A stretch of DNA of 64,000 nucleotides, from assembly GCA_009760855.2 (NCBI GenBank), contig WPIO01000002.1:12684001-12748000 (forward strand). Reading direction: 5' to 3'. The number at the start of each line of letters is the position of its first letter. Within the stretch, counting starts at the first letter, position 1. Shown here piece by piece: positions 1-10,768 of this stretch. The position numbers and the translations under genes are program-made. Below the pieces are notes generated by a model. It did no database searches. It was not told the origin of the DNA and saw only the letters and a list, made by a program, of their open reading frames with translations. Source of the stretch: Cristatella mucedo. Its lineage: Eukaryota; Bryozoa; Phylactolaemata; Cristatellidae.

Positions 1-1590
1 TCATTCTTCCATGGATATGTCTGACACTTCTTTTCGCGATATTGATGATGTGATTGCTTAAAGGTTAGACAAATACATCAAAACAATTGTGGAAAAAACG
101 AAAGAATTTTGCTAGGATCTAGCACAATTCTTTCAGTGCTCATGACACACGGCTGTACATATCCTTTGATTTTTCCAGCTGTGCTTTGATTAATTATAAA
201 TACCTGCATGGTTAATATTTGCATTTGCATTAAATTCATTAAACGGAATGGCGTCAAGAGAATAGAATGATAGCCAAGAAAACAGCCAAATTCATTCATT
301 CATTTGGAAAATTGTATCTTGACTTTAACAGCTCTCTCCTAAAAGGGTGTTGCGACCATTGAAATATGAAGCTGAGATGGTTCAGATAGGCTTGTCTGTT
401 GTAAGTGGCCTGGCCGTCACATTGCCCATCGGTTCTAGCCTAGAGGCACCGATTGCTCAATCTTCCTGCCGCTACTGACAGATTACGCTGCACACTGTGA
501 TTAGCCCATTCTCTCCATTAACAATCTCATAAAGTTCAACATCCATATATTGTCACTCAATTTCATATCCATTCAACTACTTGGTCTTTTTTATGCAAAC
601 CTAGTCCAAGGCTTTAGGCAGCCCGAGCTTGGCACAAGCTGTCACTGCAAATAACTATTCAGCCTCTTTCAGCTAATGGGAAGTGACCCCAGCGAGGTTT
701 CGTGCTCTCCTGGTGACATAAAAAGGCTATGTAATTGTTACTACTAGTTCTATAATCTAAGCCCTATATATTGTAGCGCTCTGCTTGTGATTTTAAGAAA
801 AATAAAAGGAGTGTGGTAAATGTATGTGCTGTATATTGAATGAGAAATCTCCCGAAAATCCGAAGCTGGAGAAATGTTGAAAACAAAACCAAGACTTTCA
901 GTGGGCTGAATTTGGAATTATGAATGGTGAAAATCTTTAAAGAATTTGTATCACTTTTGATGAGTAGAATGCTGCAATTTTTCTCGCTATTTACTAATGC
1001 TAGTCAACTAGGCGAGGCATTTGGTGTGCTTGCTTCGCTATTTCACCTATGCTTTCAATAAAAAATAGTAATTAATATTTATTTTGAGCGATCACATTTA
1101 TCCAAGCTGTCATTTAAGAATTTGATCGCTAGAAAAGGCCTGAAATTATAATACTCAGAAATGCCCTTATATATCATACCTTATGTAAGAGAGAAGTCTT
1201 ATATAGCCACGATTGTGGTCACCAAGGTGCTAAGACATTCTATAAATAATGAGGCAATTCTCTATTGATGCAGCCACTATGAATGTAAAAATTATATCAA
1301 ACTGTGAGATTTTATAGCGAGAAATTAGTGCTTATGCATAGGCTGTCCTAGGATAAATATTGCACTAAGATATTTATGTTACGCCCTATCACGTTGCTTA
1401 TACTCTAATATGACTGCAAGCTAAAAGATAGTGAGTGCATAATACCAGGAAAAGGTCACCCTCTTGTATCTAGATTTTGTATTAATGCTAGCAAACTAGT
1501 AGGGTAGCGATCCGAGTGCTCAAACTCTGCTACGGCATGCTCATACATCATCCATTTGCATATCACGTGCTCATTAAATCAGCAGCTCAC
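1..1590. other. No recognisable gene
   Basis: I see no convincing exon or RNA gene here. A short stretch near 375-450 (+) resembles the 'LxVCRERR' portion of the L2-like reverse transcriptases found elsewhere in the window and may be a very old fragment. The rest is AT-rich unique-looking sequence. It may contain further introns or the 3' end of the minus-strand gene described at 1591-3913. Confidence 0.5.
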
Positions 1591-1635
1591 CACCTGATCC
1601 TTTCTAAGTAGGCTCTCCTTCAGGTCCTCGTTGTC
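1591..1635 (-). CDS. Predicted exon 4 of coiled-coil gene
   Basis: This is a 45-nt, 15-codon phase-0 exon, read on the minus strand from 1635 to 1591. It is preceded by a good acceptor (..ttggcag) and followed by a GTGAGC donor. The peptide starts DNEDLKES, is charged, and continues naturally from the preceding exon, which ends RILK. It is short, so confidence rests on phase agreement and on the charged coiled-coil character it shares with the exon upstream. No later exon could be placed with confidence. Confidence 0.55.
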
Positions 1636-1740
1636 CTGCCAATGAAAAAATGCGCAATTACCTTAAACAAGAAGAATTACATTATTCTTTGGAGCACAAC
1701 TTTTAGCCAAATAAAATCGAAGGATCACTGAGCGACATAA

Positions 1741-1850
1741 TTATAATAATAATAATAATAATAATAGAACTCTTGATTTAGAGCCCTCAGGCAACTTAAT
1801 CTCTATCTAGGCACTTAACCTTTGCTGCAAAGGAAGCAGAATCGATAGCT
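1741..1850 (-). mobile_element. L2-like non-LTR 3' tail fragment
   Basis: On the + strand this starts with an (AAT)n tract. It is followed by the reverse complement of the family tail 'agagattaagttctctgagggcgc', here diverged. The same tail ends the larger copies at 11.7-12.8, 26.2-27.3 and 34.3-36.5 kb. Only the untranslated 3' end remains. It sits in an intron of the predicted minus-strand gene, in the same orientation. Confidence 0.7.
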
Positions 1851-2187
1851 GCATCATAATACGAAATGCATAAAGATTTCATTCACTTCACAACGGACGA
1901 AACCTTTTGCCACAACAAACCAGATATTTTTCAGAAAATGCTTTCCAAGTTTTAAGGTGAAGTATATTAATATATTGTAGCTTCTACCAAAGGTATTTGC
2001 CATTCTGCAGCACGTTAAGCAATACGCTCCTAGTTACCATCGCTAATTCTTTGCTTGCACACCAATCTGGATCGCATTAAGCTAATTTATTCTATGCCAG
2101 CCGCGAAATGCCTTGCTGCTACTGAAGCGCTCTAAATGTGGTCATCTCATAAACGCTTTCCCTTGAAGGTTATAAAATCAGACGTAC

Positions 2188-2370
2188 CTTCAGAATACGT
2201 TGATTTTCTAACTTGAGACGCTTGCATTCAGCTTCCTGCTGTCGGGCAAAGGCATCCTGTTCGACCGATAGCAAGGCGTGCTTTTCCACGTAGGCTAGTA
2301 AGGCCCGCAGCTCATCTTCATGCTCCTTTCGCTGTTTCATAATCATTTTATGCATTTGAACCACGTCGGC
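2188..2370 (-). CDS. Predicted coiled-coil exon, unidentified protein
   Basis: This minus-strand exon of 183 nt (61 codons, phase 0 at both ends) has a clear acceptor (polypyrimidine then TTGCAG, exon begins GCC GAC GTG) and a GTACGT donor. The peptide begins ADVVQMHKM and ends LENQRILK. It is rich in Gln, Glu, Lys, Arg and Leu with heptad-like spacing, typical of a coiled coil. Together with exons at 3845-3913, 3070-3165 and 1591-1635 it makes one open reading frame. I do not recognise the family. The 700-nt gap to 3070 could hide another exon. Confidence 0.72.
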
Positions 2371-3069
2371 CTGCAATAGAATCGTCAGCCGTAGCTTGTA
2401 TGCCTCAAGGGGTTTATATACACGAAGATGTAGCAATATCAGGAGCACGTCTTGCCAACTTGGTGCTCTAAAAATACACTGTGGCAGTCCGTAGAGCATG
2501 TCTGAAAGAATCCTGAGCGATCATTGGCAGTAGACACAAAAGCAGCGCCCGCACTTTTTTATTTGTATCGGAAAGGTTCGCTTTGACTCTTTTTTGTTTG
2601 CAGGGATGGCGACACTTCTCACTTTTTTGTGGACCTACTGAAGTTAGCAAGCACAATCCAGCGAGATCTACTAGGACGATCTTAAGAGGAAAGATCATCT
2701 CACACCTATACCGCCTAGGGCTGCTCATTTACTTCGCACAAATGCTGACACGAGTTGGTACCGCTTAGATAACGATAGTAATAATAATACACTAAACTAA
2801 CTTGCAATCAACTACCACATCTCAGCTAATCAGCATAATATCAACTAATCAGCAGAATGTAACTAGCAAAAAATAAACTGGCTTTGATTTGTGTATGAGC
2901 TAGAAATAAGCTGCGTGGTCGAGAGATATAGCTCGAGCGACCTAGCCCTGAACGAAATCCTGCCACAATAGCTAACATTGATTAAACACCAAAGTATACA
3001 TAGAGAAATTGGCTGAAGACCAAGCTTTTGGACCAGTACGTGAAGATGCCATGAAGCATGGATACACAC

Positions 3070-3165
3070 CTCAGCCTGCCTGTATAGCCTCTGGAGATCA
3101 TACGAGCTGTCATTTGTGGCGGCTGACGTTGACAATGCTCCACTTCTCTTTGACTTCGTACCACT
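3070..3165 (-). CDS. Predicted exon 2 of coiled-coil gene
   Basis: This is a minus-strand exon of 96 nt (32 codons, phase 0 at both ends). The acceptor is ..gattttgcag and the donor is GTGTGT. The peptide begins SGTKSKRSG and ends DLQRLYRQAE. The first part is Ser/Thr/Ala-rich and basic; the end is helical and leads toward the coiled-coil exon. The frame stays open upstream to an ATG at 3246, so an alternative model starts the protein there instead of splicing from 3845. Confidence 0.6.
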
Positions 3166-3844
3166 CTGCAAAATCGTGGACAAATCTTGCTTATGTCTAT
3201 TGGCTGAGCTTAACATTGTCTCGCCATTGATTATTGCTGCTGCCATTAAGTCAGATTACGCTGTTAATATTCCTAAAATGTACATTAATAAAGCTAGAGA
3301 CTGGCTACACTGGAAGGCCGGGCTGTCTTAACCCTAATGTTGATCACATCAGCACCCGACTGCTTGGTGGCACTGCCATCGCTTATCGCTACTCAGCCCC
3401 AATCTTAAGATACTTCACTTACAGTTGACCAGCGAAGGTACGGCTGCATATGAATAAAGCAGTAATATTTTCAGTGAAACTAAACGTGACGTTTTACTGG
3501 TCGCTAATGATTGATGATCGCCAAATTCAGAGATCTTCCTACGCAGTGAGTGGACCATTCAGTAAAAGCTACTCTGAGATTGCATGTCAATACGTCGCTC
3601 AGCATTCGGCTTAATTTAATTGTCTCTCAACTCAAAGCGGCAGCAGGCTATTTTCCCTTGACAGGTATTCTAGAGACACCGGTTCCAACAACGATACAAC
3701 TCAGTTCAGTCACTGAACTCTCATCAGATCTCAAAACACATTCTCTTTTTAAATTTAATGCTTAATAAATTGCCAGCCACATATCTGCAGAGGCTCATCG
3801 ATGCGATCAATAAAACGTAGCAGGCTAGCATTGCTGTTACTTAC

Positions 3845-3913
3845 ACTGTCACTCCTGATACTGCTAATGTCCAAGCTCGTATCGCTGTCCATTTTCTCGT
3901 GAACAACAGCAAT
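3845..3913 (-). CDS. Predicted first coding exon of coiled-coil gene
   Basis: On the minus strand an acceptor (ctttcag) precedes 3913 and a perfect GTAAGT donor follows 3845. The likely start codon is at 3892-3890, giving 16 codons beginning MDSDTSLDIS and ending in phase 0. An acidic, serine-rich start of this kind is common in cytoskeletal or centrosomal proteins, but I can name no family. The exon is open upstream of the ATG, so it could also be an internal exon of 23 codons. Confidence 0.55.
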
Positions 3914-5060
3914 CTGAAAGATTCTCATACGCAACGCAACGTCCAAAAGCTACGTTCAAACTATTGTTGTGCGCTCTGCTGGCCAACAAAGCCGTGGTTA
4001 ATTTTTGAATTTGGAAAGCCTATTCGCTTAGGTATACGTTGGTTAGATTCCGAAAGATATCATTGTATTTCAATTACAGTGTTAGCTACTGAAATTTATT
4101 GAAGGTGGGATAATGCTTCTTTGCTGCGGCAATTTGTGATAGCCGCTAATGCTCTTGTGATGCTATAAACGGAAATATAGTTTGCAAATCTATCGGAGCG
4201 GCTGATAGTTACTTTACTGTACACAGGATGCAGTTTAGGTTCGGAACAGTGCTTTAGTTTAATTATTTTGATCAAGGTTTAAGTGAGTCTCACACACCAC
4301 GCACAAAAGACGAAAGTTAATGGCTCCGGCAATCCCACGATCTTAAGGTCAGGGCCTATTGGTCGAGAGAATAGATGCATAGGGTAAACAGCCTCGTTCT
4401 ACAACCTTTGAGAAGCCTTGAAAGCTCGACCACTTACTGAAGGAGCGTAAATTTGTGTTATTCATTAAGTAAGCCGATCACTCGGCCACCGTAATACAAA
4501 GCCAAGAGCTTTAGCTCATTCAGTAGCAAAGTCGGGCTTTTAATAACTGATCAATGTAAAAGAATGTATTTAAAATGTTTGATAAATCAACAACTTTATT
4601 AATCAAGTGCAGAAAGAGCCGCATCTGCTACAACTTCCACTTACAACAAGCATTACAGAATTGCCTGCTTAATGACTCGAACCCACGCCTTTAAGAAATG
4701 CAAGCACTTTACTTGTTGACTGAGACCCGTGCAATGATTCCTAAAACCTGTGCTGGCAGAACAAATTATGTATTATTTTGCTGCTTTTCAGGTATTACAT
4801 GATACAAGCCGTTGAGATTACAGGTATTAGCACTCAAGCAAAACTAAAATCTTTAGAATGTGCATACACATATGCTTATGATTTTACTTTGACTGGGTCT
4901 TGTTCAACACATAATTTACTGGACAAAGTCGCCATACAAGTGTATCGGCGAATGATGTAAACATTAAGTATATTTTAGCACCGACAAATCAATAAACAAT
5001 ACTATTTTAAATCGCCATAAAAACAGAGCTCGACTGGTTAGATTTTATTTTCCTTTCAGA
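3914..5060. other. No recognisable feature
   Basis: No ORF here has coding character or convincing splice sites, and I see no repeat family member. It may hold the promoter and 5' UTR of the minus-strand gene that starts near 3892. Confidence 0.4.
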
Positions 5061-5225
5061 GCCGTGATGGTACACCATGTAAGGCAGTTGCTTTTCACGA
5101 CCTCGGCTCTGAGGTCGTGGACTCAAATCCTGCGGCGGTTGATTCTTTATAGCCGCTGCAAGCGATGGTGATAGCCGGAAAGGCTCTTCGGCCACTACGT
5201 AAAAGAGACCGTTAAATAAGCTGAC
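5061..5225 (+). mobile_element. tRNA-derived SINE copy 1
   Basis: This copy begins with a tRNA-like head (GCCGTGATGG...) and a palindromic 'cacgacctcgg...gaggtcgtg' anticodon-arm-like segment. A degenerate B box follows (GGACTCAAATCC here; GGTTCGAATCC in the best copies). The body carries 'gtgatagcc..aaggctcttc' and the copy ends near 'gttaaataagctga'. At least nine copies occur in this window. This copy is moderately diverged. Confidence 0.85.
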
Positions 5226-5719
5226 ATTTTTTTTTATCAAGACAGTGAAAATAATATAGCTCGTTCATTGTCTGAGTTAATTGTATAACCATTATTAAAT
5301 TAAAATTATTGTACTGATGGACTGTAGGGCTATGCATTCGAGCATCCTGGCAAATAATTCAACGCTCGGTTCAGCCACTCGACCACTGCTTGTGTGTGAG
5401 CAAGAACGTTTTTCCTAAAAAATCGGGTGCTGTGATAGGAAGCCAGTCAGAGCATGGTGTTCTCTGATTGGCTATCCTATCCTCTAAACGTGAAATTAAA
5501 CGTACAATAACAATAACCTGGTATTTAAAACGTCTGATACGTCTTATTTCTCTTTTTTTTAATATATTGGGGAATAAGAATGGAATAGTGACTAAAGAAC
5601 AAGTTTTCTCTGCTCTCACTTCGAAAATATTTTTTTTTATAAGTAAAGAATCATATTTCAAATAAATTCATTCACCAATGGTAAAGTCCGGAACTGATTA
5701 ACCTCGATAAACGAGTGAA

Positions 5720-5938
<219 letters not shown>

Positions 5939-5939
5939 G

Positions 5940-6365
5940 AGCTTGAGGTTAATTAGAGGCACACAACAACTTGATGTCGATACGCTGCTTTATGGGCAGC
6001 CATTGAAGGCTGGTGGGAAGTGGCGTAGTGTGTCTGCTGTGCTGATCACGTCAGAAAAGCCTAGATGCTGAGTTTTGCACAAACTGTTAGCCCCTATTTG
6101 CGCAGGCCGGGAGATCTGCAATCAGTTAGTTATAGAACGCAAGGTGGAAAATAAAAAAATGCATGGACCAACTTGCTTGCGGTATTCCTATCTAGGCAGG
6201 ACCGAATTATCGGAAGACGCCGAGCTGGTTGGGCCCAGTAGTAAATGGGCTCGTCATGACCAAAGTCTGATCGAGGTCATGGGCTCGAGCTCTGCGGCAC
6301 ATGTGAAGCACCTGAAGAGAGATCAAGTTCTCTTAGGGCGCTATACAAATGAATTATTTAAATTT
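5940..6365 (-). mobile_element. Old L2-like reverse transcriptase fragment plus tail
   Basis: From 5960 to about 6215 the minus strand shows scrambled remnants of the RT C-terminal region seen in other copies, such as the complements of 'gagttttgcac' and 'gcatggaccaactt'. It is heavily mutated and frameshifted. From about 6300 to 6365 a separate tail on the + strand (agatcaagttctcttagggcgctatacaaatga) belongs to an L2-type 3' end. The two are probably independent insertions. Confidence 0.55.
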
Positions 6366-6680
6366 AAAATGTTGCGGTGCTTAAAATTGCCCTACTTTAC
6401 TGAACTAGGCGGCATAAATGTGTACCGCATTGCTGATAAAGTGGCCTACGTGCGACATCCCGAGCAGTTATCCAAAATGCCTGTCACACTAGTAACGTTC
6501 TGGTAGCGTTGAAGTGTCTTGAAATCGAGCGTATACAGCATAATTCTACTCTTTAGCTCCATGCCCGTTGCCCATTTACTCTGCGATGCTATTCGGTGGC
6601 TCGGTTGGACCAGACAAACGACTATACACTAGCTCATGTGGCTTGATGTGTAGCTCACTACATAGACTGCTCAGTTCTCC

Positions 6681-6761
6681 AGGAGAGAGAGAAAGAGAAA
6701 GAGAGAGAGAGAGAGAGAGAGATGAGCGAGATTAAGAAATCGAGAAATCGAAGGCAGAGGG

Positions 6762-6858
<97 letters not shown>

Positions 6859-6915
6859 GCAGGAGAGAGAGAGAGAGAGGGGGGAGAGAGAGAGAGAAAA
6901 AGAGGGAGAGAAAGA
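6681..6915. repeat. (GA)n microsatellite cluster
   Basis: Three purine tracts of GA repeats are broken by short unique segments (around 6721-6766 and 6856-6862). One strand is almost all purine over more than 200 bp. The ORFs of Arg-Glu or Ser-Leu repeats in this interval come from the repeat and are not genes. Confidence 0.95.
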
Positions 6916-7160
6916 GAGTGAGGAGGACGAGGACGAGAGACCGAGAAAAATGAGAGACAGAGGGTGAAAAGGGGGATGAGAGAGACGAGAACTGGGGAGA
7001 GATCAATCAATGTATTGAAATAAATGAATGTCATTGTGCTTTTTTTACAATGAGAGTACATTTTGAACCGTTGGAAAATGTTCAGGATCTTGTGAAATTA
7101 GGTAAGTGGCTGTTTGCTCGGCATTCGTGACTCGTTGCGGCTGGCTCTATCTGCTGAGTG

Positions 7161-7165
7161 ACTAC
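7161..7165. repeat. Target-site duplication ACTAC, left copy
   Basis: ACTAC directly precedes the left LTR and is repeated at 9263-9267 directly after the right LTR. A 5-bp duplication is usual for Ty3-type LTR elements. Confidence 0.93.
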
Positions 7166-7449
7166 TGTGGTTCGGTTCGCCCATCAGAGAGCCAGCCGAT
7201 GAACAACGCCAACGGTTTATTGTACAAGGCACGGAGCAGCAAGATGCACGACTGCCTTCGCCCCCTTCTTACACTCCAGTCTCTCCCCTTCTCCACTCCT
7301 CTGGTTGACCCCGATGATTCATCGAGGACCACAACTGTGCAGCGGCCGACCCTGATGGTGAATTCACCATCTGGCCACCAGGGGTTACCGGCCGGTGTCC
7401 ATGCCACACCACAGGCTCATTACAGGAGCCGGCATACAGTCAAACTACA
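7166..7449 (-). repeat. Long terminal repeat, 3' LTR by gag orientation
   Basis: 284 bp. It differs from the right copy by only a few substitutions (for example near 7321-7325 and 7425). On the minus strand it starts TGTAGTTTG and ends ACCACA. A relative with much lower identity lies at 63390-63600. Confidence 0.93.
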
Positions 7450-7516
7450 CGCCCCCTTGACCTTGGTCACAAGTTTGCAGCACCTACACCTGTAGCTGCA
7501 ATGTACAGGGCAGCAT

Positions 7517-7605
7517 GACCGAGCCTATCTAAGCAGCAATAAACGAGCCTATCTATGCAGCAATGGACGAGCCTATCTAAGCAGCAAAGCCTATCTATAA
7601 ACGAT
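7517..7605. repeat. Short tandem repeat inside LTR element
   Basis: About three and a half imperfect units of roughly 23 bp built on 'cgagcctatctaagcagcaa'. They lie between the alanine-rich ORF and the 3' LTR in the element's non-coding segment. Confidence 0.85.
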
Positions 7606-7665
7606 GCAAACTAGACCCTACGCATCCTCGACATAGCAGCTAGCATCAATAGCTGACCCCACTGG

Positions 7666-8523
7666 CTACCTGACGGCTGATCGCAAGAGGCGAGCTGGTG
7701 CACGGCCTTTTGCGACCAGCCGGCAACGTGAGCCATCGACCATCGTCGTCGAGCTGACGTCCACAGCCGCTGTTTTTCTGACACCAACCGCTGTCGCTCC
7801 ATCCGCCTCTGCCGATTCTGCCGCTGCGTCTCCGATATAAGCAGCTGCTTCAACTTTCTGCGTACCCTCTCCAACCTGGGCAGTCTCTCCGGCCTGCACA
7901 ATCTCTGCGGCCTGCACAATCTCTCCCTCCTGGACAGCCTCTCCGTCCTGTGCAGACTCTTCAGTCTGCACACACTCTCCGGCCTGTGCAGACTCTTCGG
8001 TCTGCACACACTCTCCTGCCTGTGCCGCGTCACAGCCCACGGGCTGGTCGCAGGCCAACGTCACCTTCATGGCTTGCGCTGCATCGCCGGCCACTACCTC
8101 TCTGGCGGACGCCGCCGACTCTGCCGCAGACGCCGCCGCCGAATCTGTCGCGGGTGCCTCCGCCGCCTTCCATGCGGACGCCGCCGACTCTGCCGCAGAC
8201 GCCGCCGCCGAATCTGTCGCGGGTGCCGCCGCCGCCTTCCACGCGGATGCCGCCGACTCTGTCGCGGATGCCGCCGACTCTGCCGCGGACGCCGCCGCCG
8301 CCTTCCACCTGGACGCCGCCGACTCTGTCGCTGATGCCGCCGACTCTGCCGCCTTCCACCTGGACGCCGCCGACTCTGTCGCTGATGCCGCCGACTCTGT
8401 CGCAGACGCCGCCGCCTTCCACACGGACGCCGCCGCCTCTCCGTGCACCATCTCACTCTCCGTCGCCTCAGCCACACCGCTGACCGTTGCCTCGCACAAC
8501 GCCGTTGCTTCGTGGAACACCAT
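7666..8523 (-). CDS. Alanine-rich repeat ORF of LTR element
   Basis: This 285-codon minus-strand ORF is in the same frame as the gag-like ORF and is separated from it by one TAG stop and two codons. Its first half is a tandem peptide repeat built from SAASATESAAS and WKAA blocks. Its second half is a Glu/Gln/Ala/Val-rich repeat (for example CVQTEESAQ). The repeat arises from a GC-rich minisatellite at about 8100-8440, so all frames on both strands stay open. It might be a gag extension reached by stop read-through, or simply an expanded minisatellite. I know of no matching family. Confidence 0.6.
   Translation of the reverse strand: MVFHEATALCEATVSGVAEATESEMVHGEAAASVWKAAASATESAASATESAASRWKAAESAASATESAASRWKAAAASAAESAASATESAASAWKAAAAPATDSAAASAAESAASAWKAAEAPATDSAAASAAESAASAREVVAGDAAQAMKVTLACDQPVGCDAAQAGECVQTEESAQAGECVQTEESAQDGEAVQEGEIVQAAEIVQAGETAQVGEGTQKVEAAAYIGDAAAESAEADGATAVGVRKTAAVDVSSTTMVDGSRCRLVAKGRAPARLLRSAVR
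8100..8440. repeat. GC-rich minisatellite, gccgac-based
   Basis: Tandem units built from 'gccgccgactctgccgc' and 'gacgccgccgcc', with a higher-order unit of roughly 66-81 bp that repeats 'cgccgccttccayg'. It gives long ORFs in five or more frames; only the minus frame that continues gag is listed as a possible CDS. Confidence 0.9.
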
Positions 8524-8529
8524 CGCAGC

Positions 8530-8964
8530 CTAACCAACCGTCACCGCTTTGATAGCCGTTGCCTGCCGCCACGGGGTGGCAGCCTGACAAACCTCTGTCG
8601 CCTGGCACACAGTCGGTAGCCGCTGCTGCCGCTTCCGGTCGCTCCTGTCGGCCCTCTCAGTCCGACCAGCCTTTACCCGATCAGCGTGCAGCAATCGCGC
8701 TCTACCGGCCGGTGAGGTGAATGCCCTCACTAGGGCCTCACGAAGCTTGGCATAGTCATCCTGAACCTCCTGCGGTAGCCCCGAGGCAAACGTGAAGGCC
8801 CCGCCTTGCATCGCAAGGAGCAAAAACAAGTGGCACTCACTCTGTTTGTAGCCACTTTTCTCGATCTCCCTCTCGAATTTCAGCAGCCAGCCAACGAAGT
8901 CTCCGAAGCCATCGAAGCCTAGGGATGCTGCGCAAGACATCTCCCAGGGCGTCATCGGCTCCAT
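8530..8964 (-). CDS. Gag-like protein of LTR retroelement
   Basis: The ORF starts at the ATG at 8964-8962, just inside the 5' LTR, and ends at a TAG (8532-8530). The peptide begins MEPMTPWEM and has a central block with FVGWLLKFE, HLFLLLAMQG and LREALVRAF. That pattern of a Trp/Phe-rich helix followed by 'L..aL...F' resembles the gag capsid region of Ty3-type elements (inference from pattern). The C-terminus is basic (TERADRSDRKRQQR), fitting nucleic-acid binding, but I see no CCHC zinc knuckle. An upstream ATG at 9045 lies within the LTR and is less likely. Confidence 0.72.
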   Translation of the reverse strand: MEPMTPWEMSCAASLGFDGFGDFVGWLLKFEREIEKSGYKQSECHLFLLLAMQGGAFTFASGLPQEVQDDYAKLREALVRAFTSPAGRARLLHADRVKAGRTERADRSDRKRQQRLPTVCQATEVCQAATPWRQATAIKAVTVG

Positions 8965-8978
8965 CCCACGAAATAGCT

Positions 8979-9262
8979 TGTGGTTCGGTTCGCCCATCAG
9001 AGGGCCAGCCGATGAACAACGCCAACGGTTTATTGTACAAGGCACGGAGCAGCAAGATGCACGACTGCCTTCGCCCCCTTCTTACACTCCAGTCTCTCCC
9101 CTTCTCCACTCCTCTGGTTGACCCCGATGATTCATCGAGGGCCACAACTGTGCAGCGGCCGATCCTGATGGTGAATTCACCATCTGGCCACCAGGGGTTA
9201 CCGGCCGGTGTCCATGCCACATCACAGGCTCATTAGAGGAGCCGGCATACAGTCAAACTACA
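8979..9262 (-). repeat. Long terminal repeat, 5' LTR by gag orientation
   Basis: This is the partner of 7166-7449, with the same length and near-identical sequence. On the minus strand it precedes the gag-like ORF, so it would carry the element's promoter. Confidence 0.93.
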
Positions 9263-9267
9263 ACTAC
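9263..9267. repeat. Target-site duplication ACTAC, right copy
   Basis: Matches 7161-7165 exactly and lies directly outside the right LTR. Confidence 0.93.
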
Positions 9268-10728
9268 ACTAGTAATGATGGTCGAACACATAGACTTTGC
9301 CAGGGCAAAGCTCATATGCAACTTTCAGGTGTTCTCGGCCGTTGCATTACCTTGAGTACGACATGTTCGTTTGCCATTGCTAGAAAGTGGAAGATCGGGG
9401 TTAAGAACTCACCAGTTTACTCCTAATTCGAAACATTTCCCGTGCTTTAGCTACTGGCTAGCCTCAGAGATAGCCTTGTGGATGTTCGCGTAGTTTCTTG
9501 AACATTTTCACGGGAAACACATCGTAGATAGAACGGAGGTACTGTCGCCCAGTGTGGAGGTCTCGCCTAGTGCCTGAGCCGGGCCCCGGAAAGCTCCACG
9601 GCTAGCCATTCGCAAAAAGACTAGCACCGTTAAGATCGCTGTTTACTGCCTAAGGACATCAGTGCAGAAGCCCCACAGCACGTTAAGTAGCTGTGCAACA
9701 TAACCCGCCGGTATTTAAATTATTGCAGACTTGCTCGAACCACAATTAATCTCTGCCAGAGGGTTACAGATAGCAATTGCCTATCTCGTGTCTTCTTATA
9801 TCAAACAGCATTGGGAAACCGTTTGCCTAGTTGCTGCGTCGGATTATTCAGTATGGCTTAACGGCTACAGCGTCTCATCGAAACCAGCAGCCTGCAGATG
9901 AAAACTGCCCAGTAGCAACGGCACTGCGTTCGTACAGCGCAAAGCTAATAAGCGTTATCGCACTATTCTCTGAAATGGCACGACCTAGCGTAAGAAGGTG
10001 AGGAACAGACAGCTTACGCTATTGGCAGCTTTGCGACTACACGATCTTTGTATTCTGCCGGTTGAAACACACTTGTTAAGGGGACAAATTATTTTTCTTC
10101 GCAGCTTGATCGCCTTCTTCGAGGCGGTAAGGATCTGGCACACCGCGAGCCATGTCGACTTTCTTCGGTGGAGTGGCGTAAGCCCATGTCATAGCACCAT
10201 GCACATCTGACAGTGTTACTTTTGTCTGAGACTTTTCCTGCAGCTAGCACCTCTACATTTAACATGCGGCTCATTCTCGTCTATTACATTATCTCTTTCT
10301 ACCAAATATTTATTCACCTTGAGTGCTGTGTGCTACTGCTGGTACTGATACTGATGCTCCTGATGCTGATGCTGCTGCAGGCTGATACTTTTGGTGCTTG
10401 ATTTGCTGCCGTTGATCTTGTTTTCATCGATCTGACGGCGCTGGCGATCCAAAAACCAATGTCGGTAAACTTATGACCAAAGCGATCAACACATCTGTGC
10501 TTCGGAAGGTGTGTCTACTTTGACGGCTGCCACAAAGCAGTCCTCTAGCACTGCAAACATCCCGACAGTTGGCAGATAAAAGCTATTTCTTCCAGCTTTG
10601 GTTGTCCAATTTCGGTAACGATGCCGCCTAGTGGTAGTCACCTGCCACTGTCCCGCTTAGACAGTCAGGCGCAGGATATGCGTTCTGGAAAATAAAATAA
10701 AAACAAGTGAAAATTATTGTTAGAGTTG

Positions 10729-10729
<1 letters not shown>
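9268..10729. other. No recognisable gene
   Basis: Only short ORFs without coding bias are seen. A short CTG/GAT-type trinucleotide-like stretch lies near 10330-10390. I see no splice-supported exon. Confidence 0.4.

Positions 10730-10730
<1 letters not shown>

Positions 10731-10768
<38 letters not shown>
10731..10768. repeat. (AC)n and (TA)n microsatellite
   Basis: A run of CA dinucleotides is followed directly by a short TA run. A second (TA)n run lies at about 11061-11087. Confidence 0.9.

Larger units (their letters stand above)
7166..9262 (-). mobile_element. Complete short LTR retroelement, gag-like, no pol
   Basis: Two direct repeats of 284 bp (7166-7449 and 8979-9262) are almost identical and end in TG..CA. 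They are flanked by the 5-bp duplication ACTAC at 7161-7165 and 9263-9267, which is the signature of integrase-mediated insertion. The minus-strand order is LTR, gag-like ORF (8964-8530), a TAG stop, an in-frame alanine-rich ORF (8523-7666), a 23-bp tandem repeat, a purine-rich tract (AAGGGGGCG) touching the 3' LTR, then the LTR. No protease, reverse transcriptase or integrase is present, so it is non-autonomous. A primer-binding site is not obvious; a TGGGATGG stretch about 10 nt inside the 5' LTR is a weak candidate. The near-identical LTRs indicate a young insertion. Confidence 0.93.

Noticed and set aside
6671-7061. Arg-Glu and Ser-Leu repeat ORFs
   Set aside because: Produced by the (GA)n tracts; no start context, splice signal or domain.
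7950-8537. Long plus-strand and alternative minus-frame ORFs over the GC-rich minisatellite
   Set aside because: A stop-poor repeat opens every frame; only the frame continuous with gag has context.
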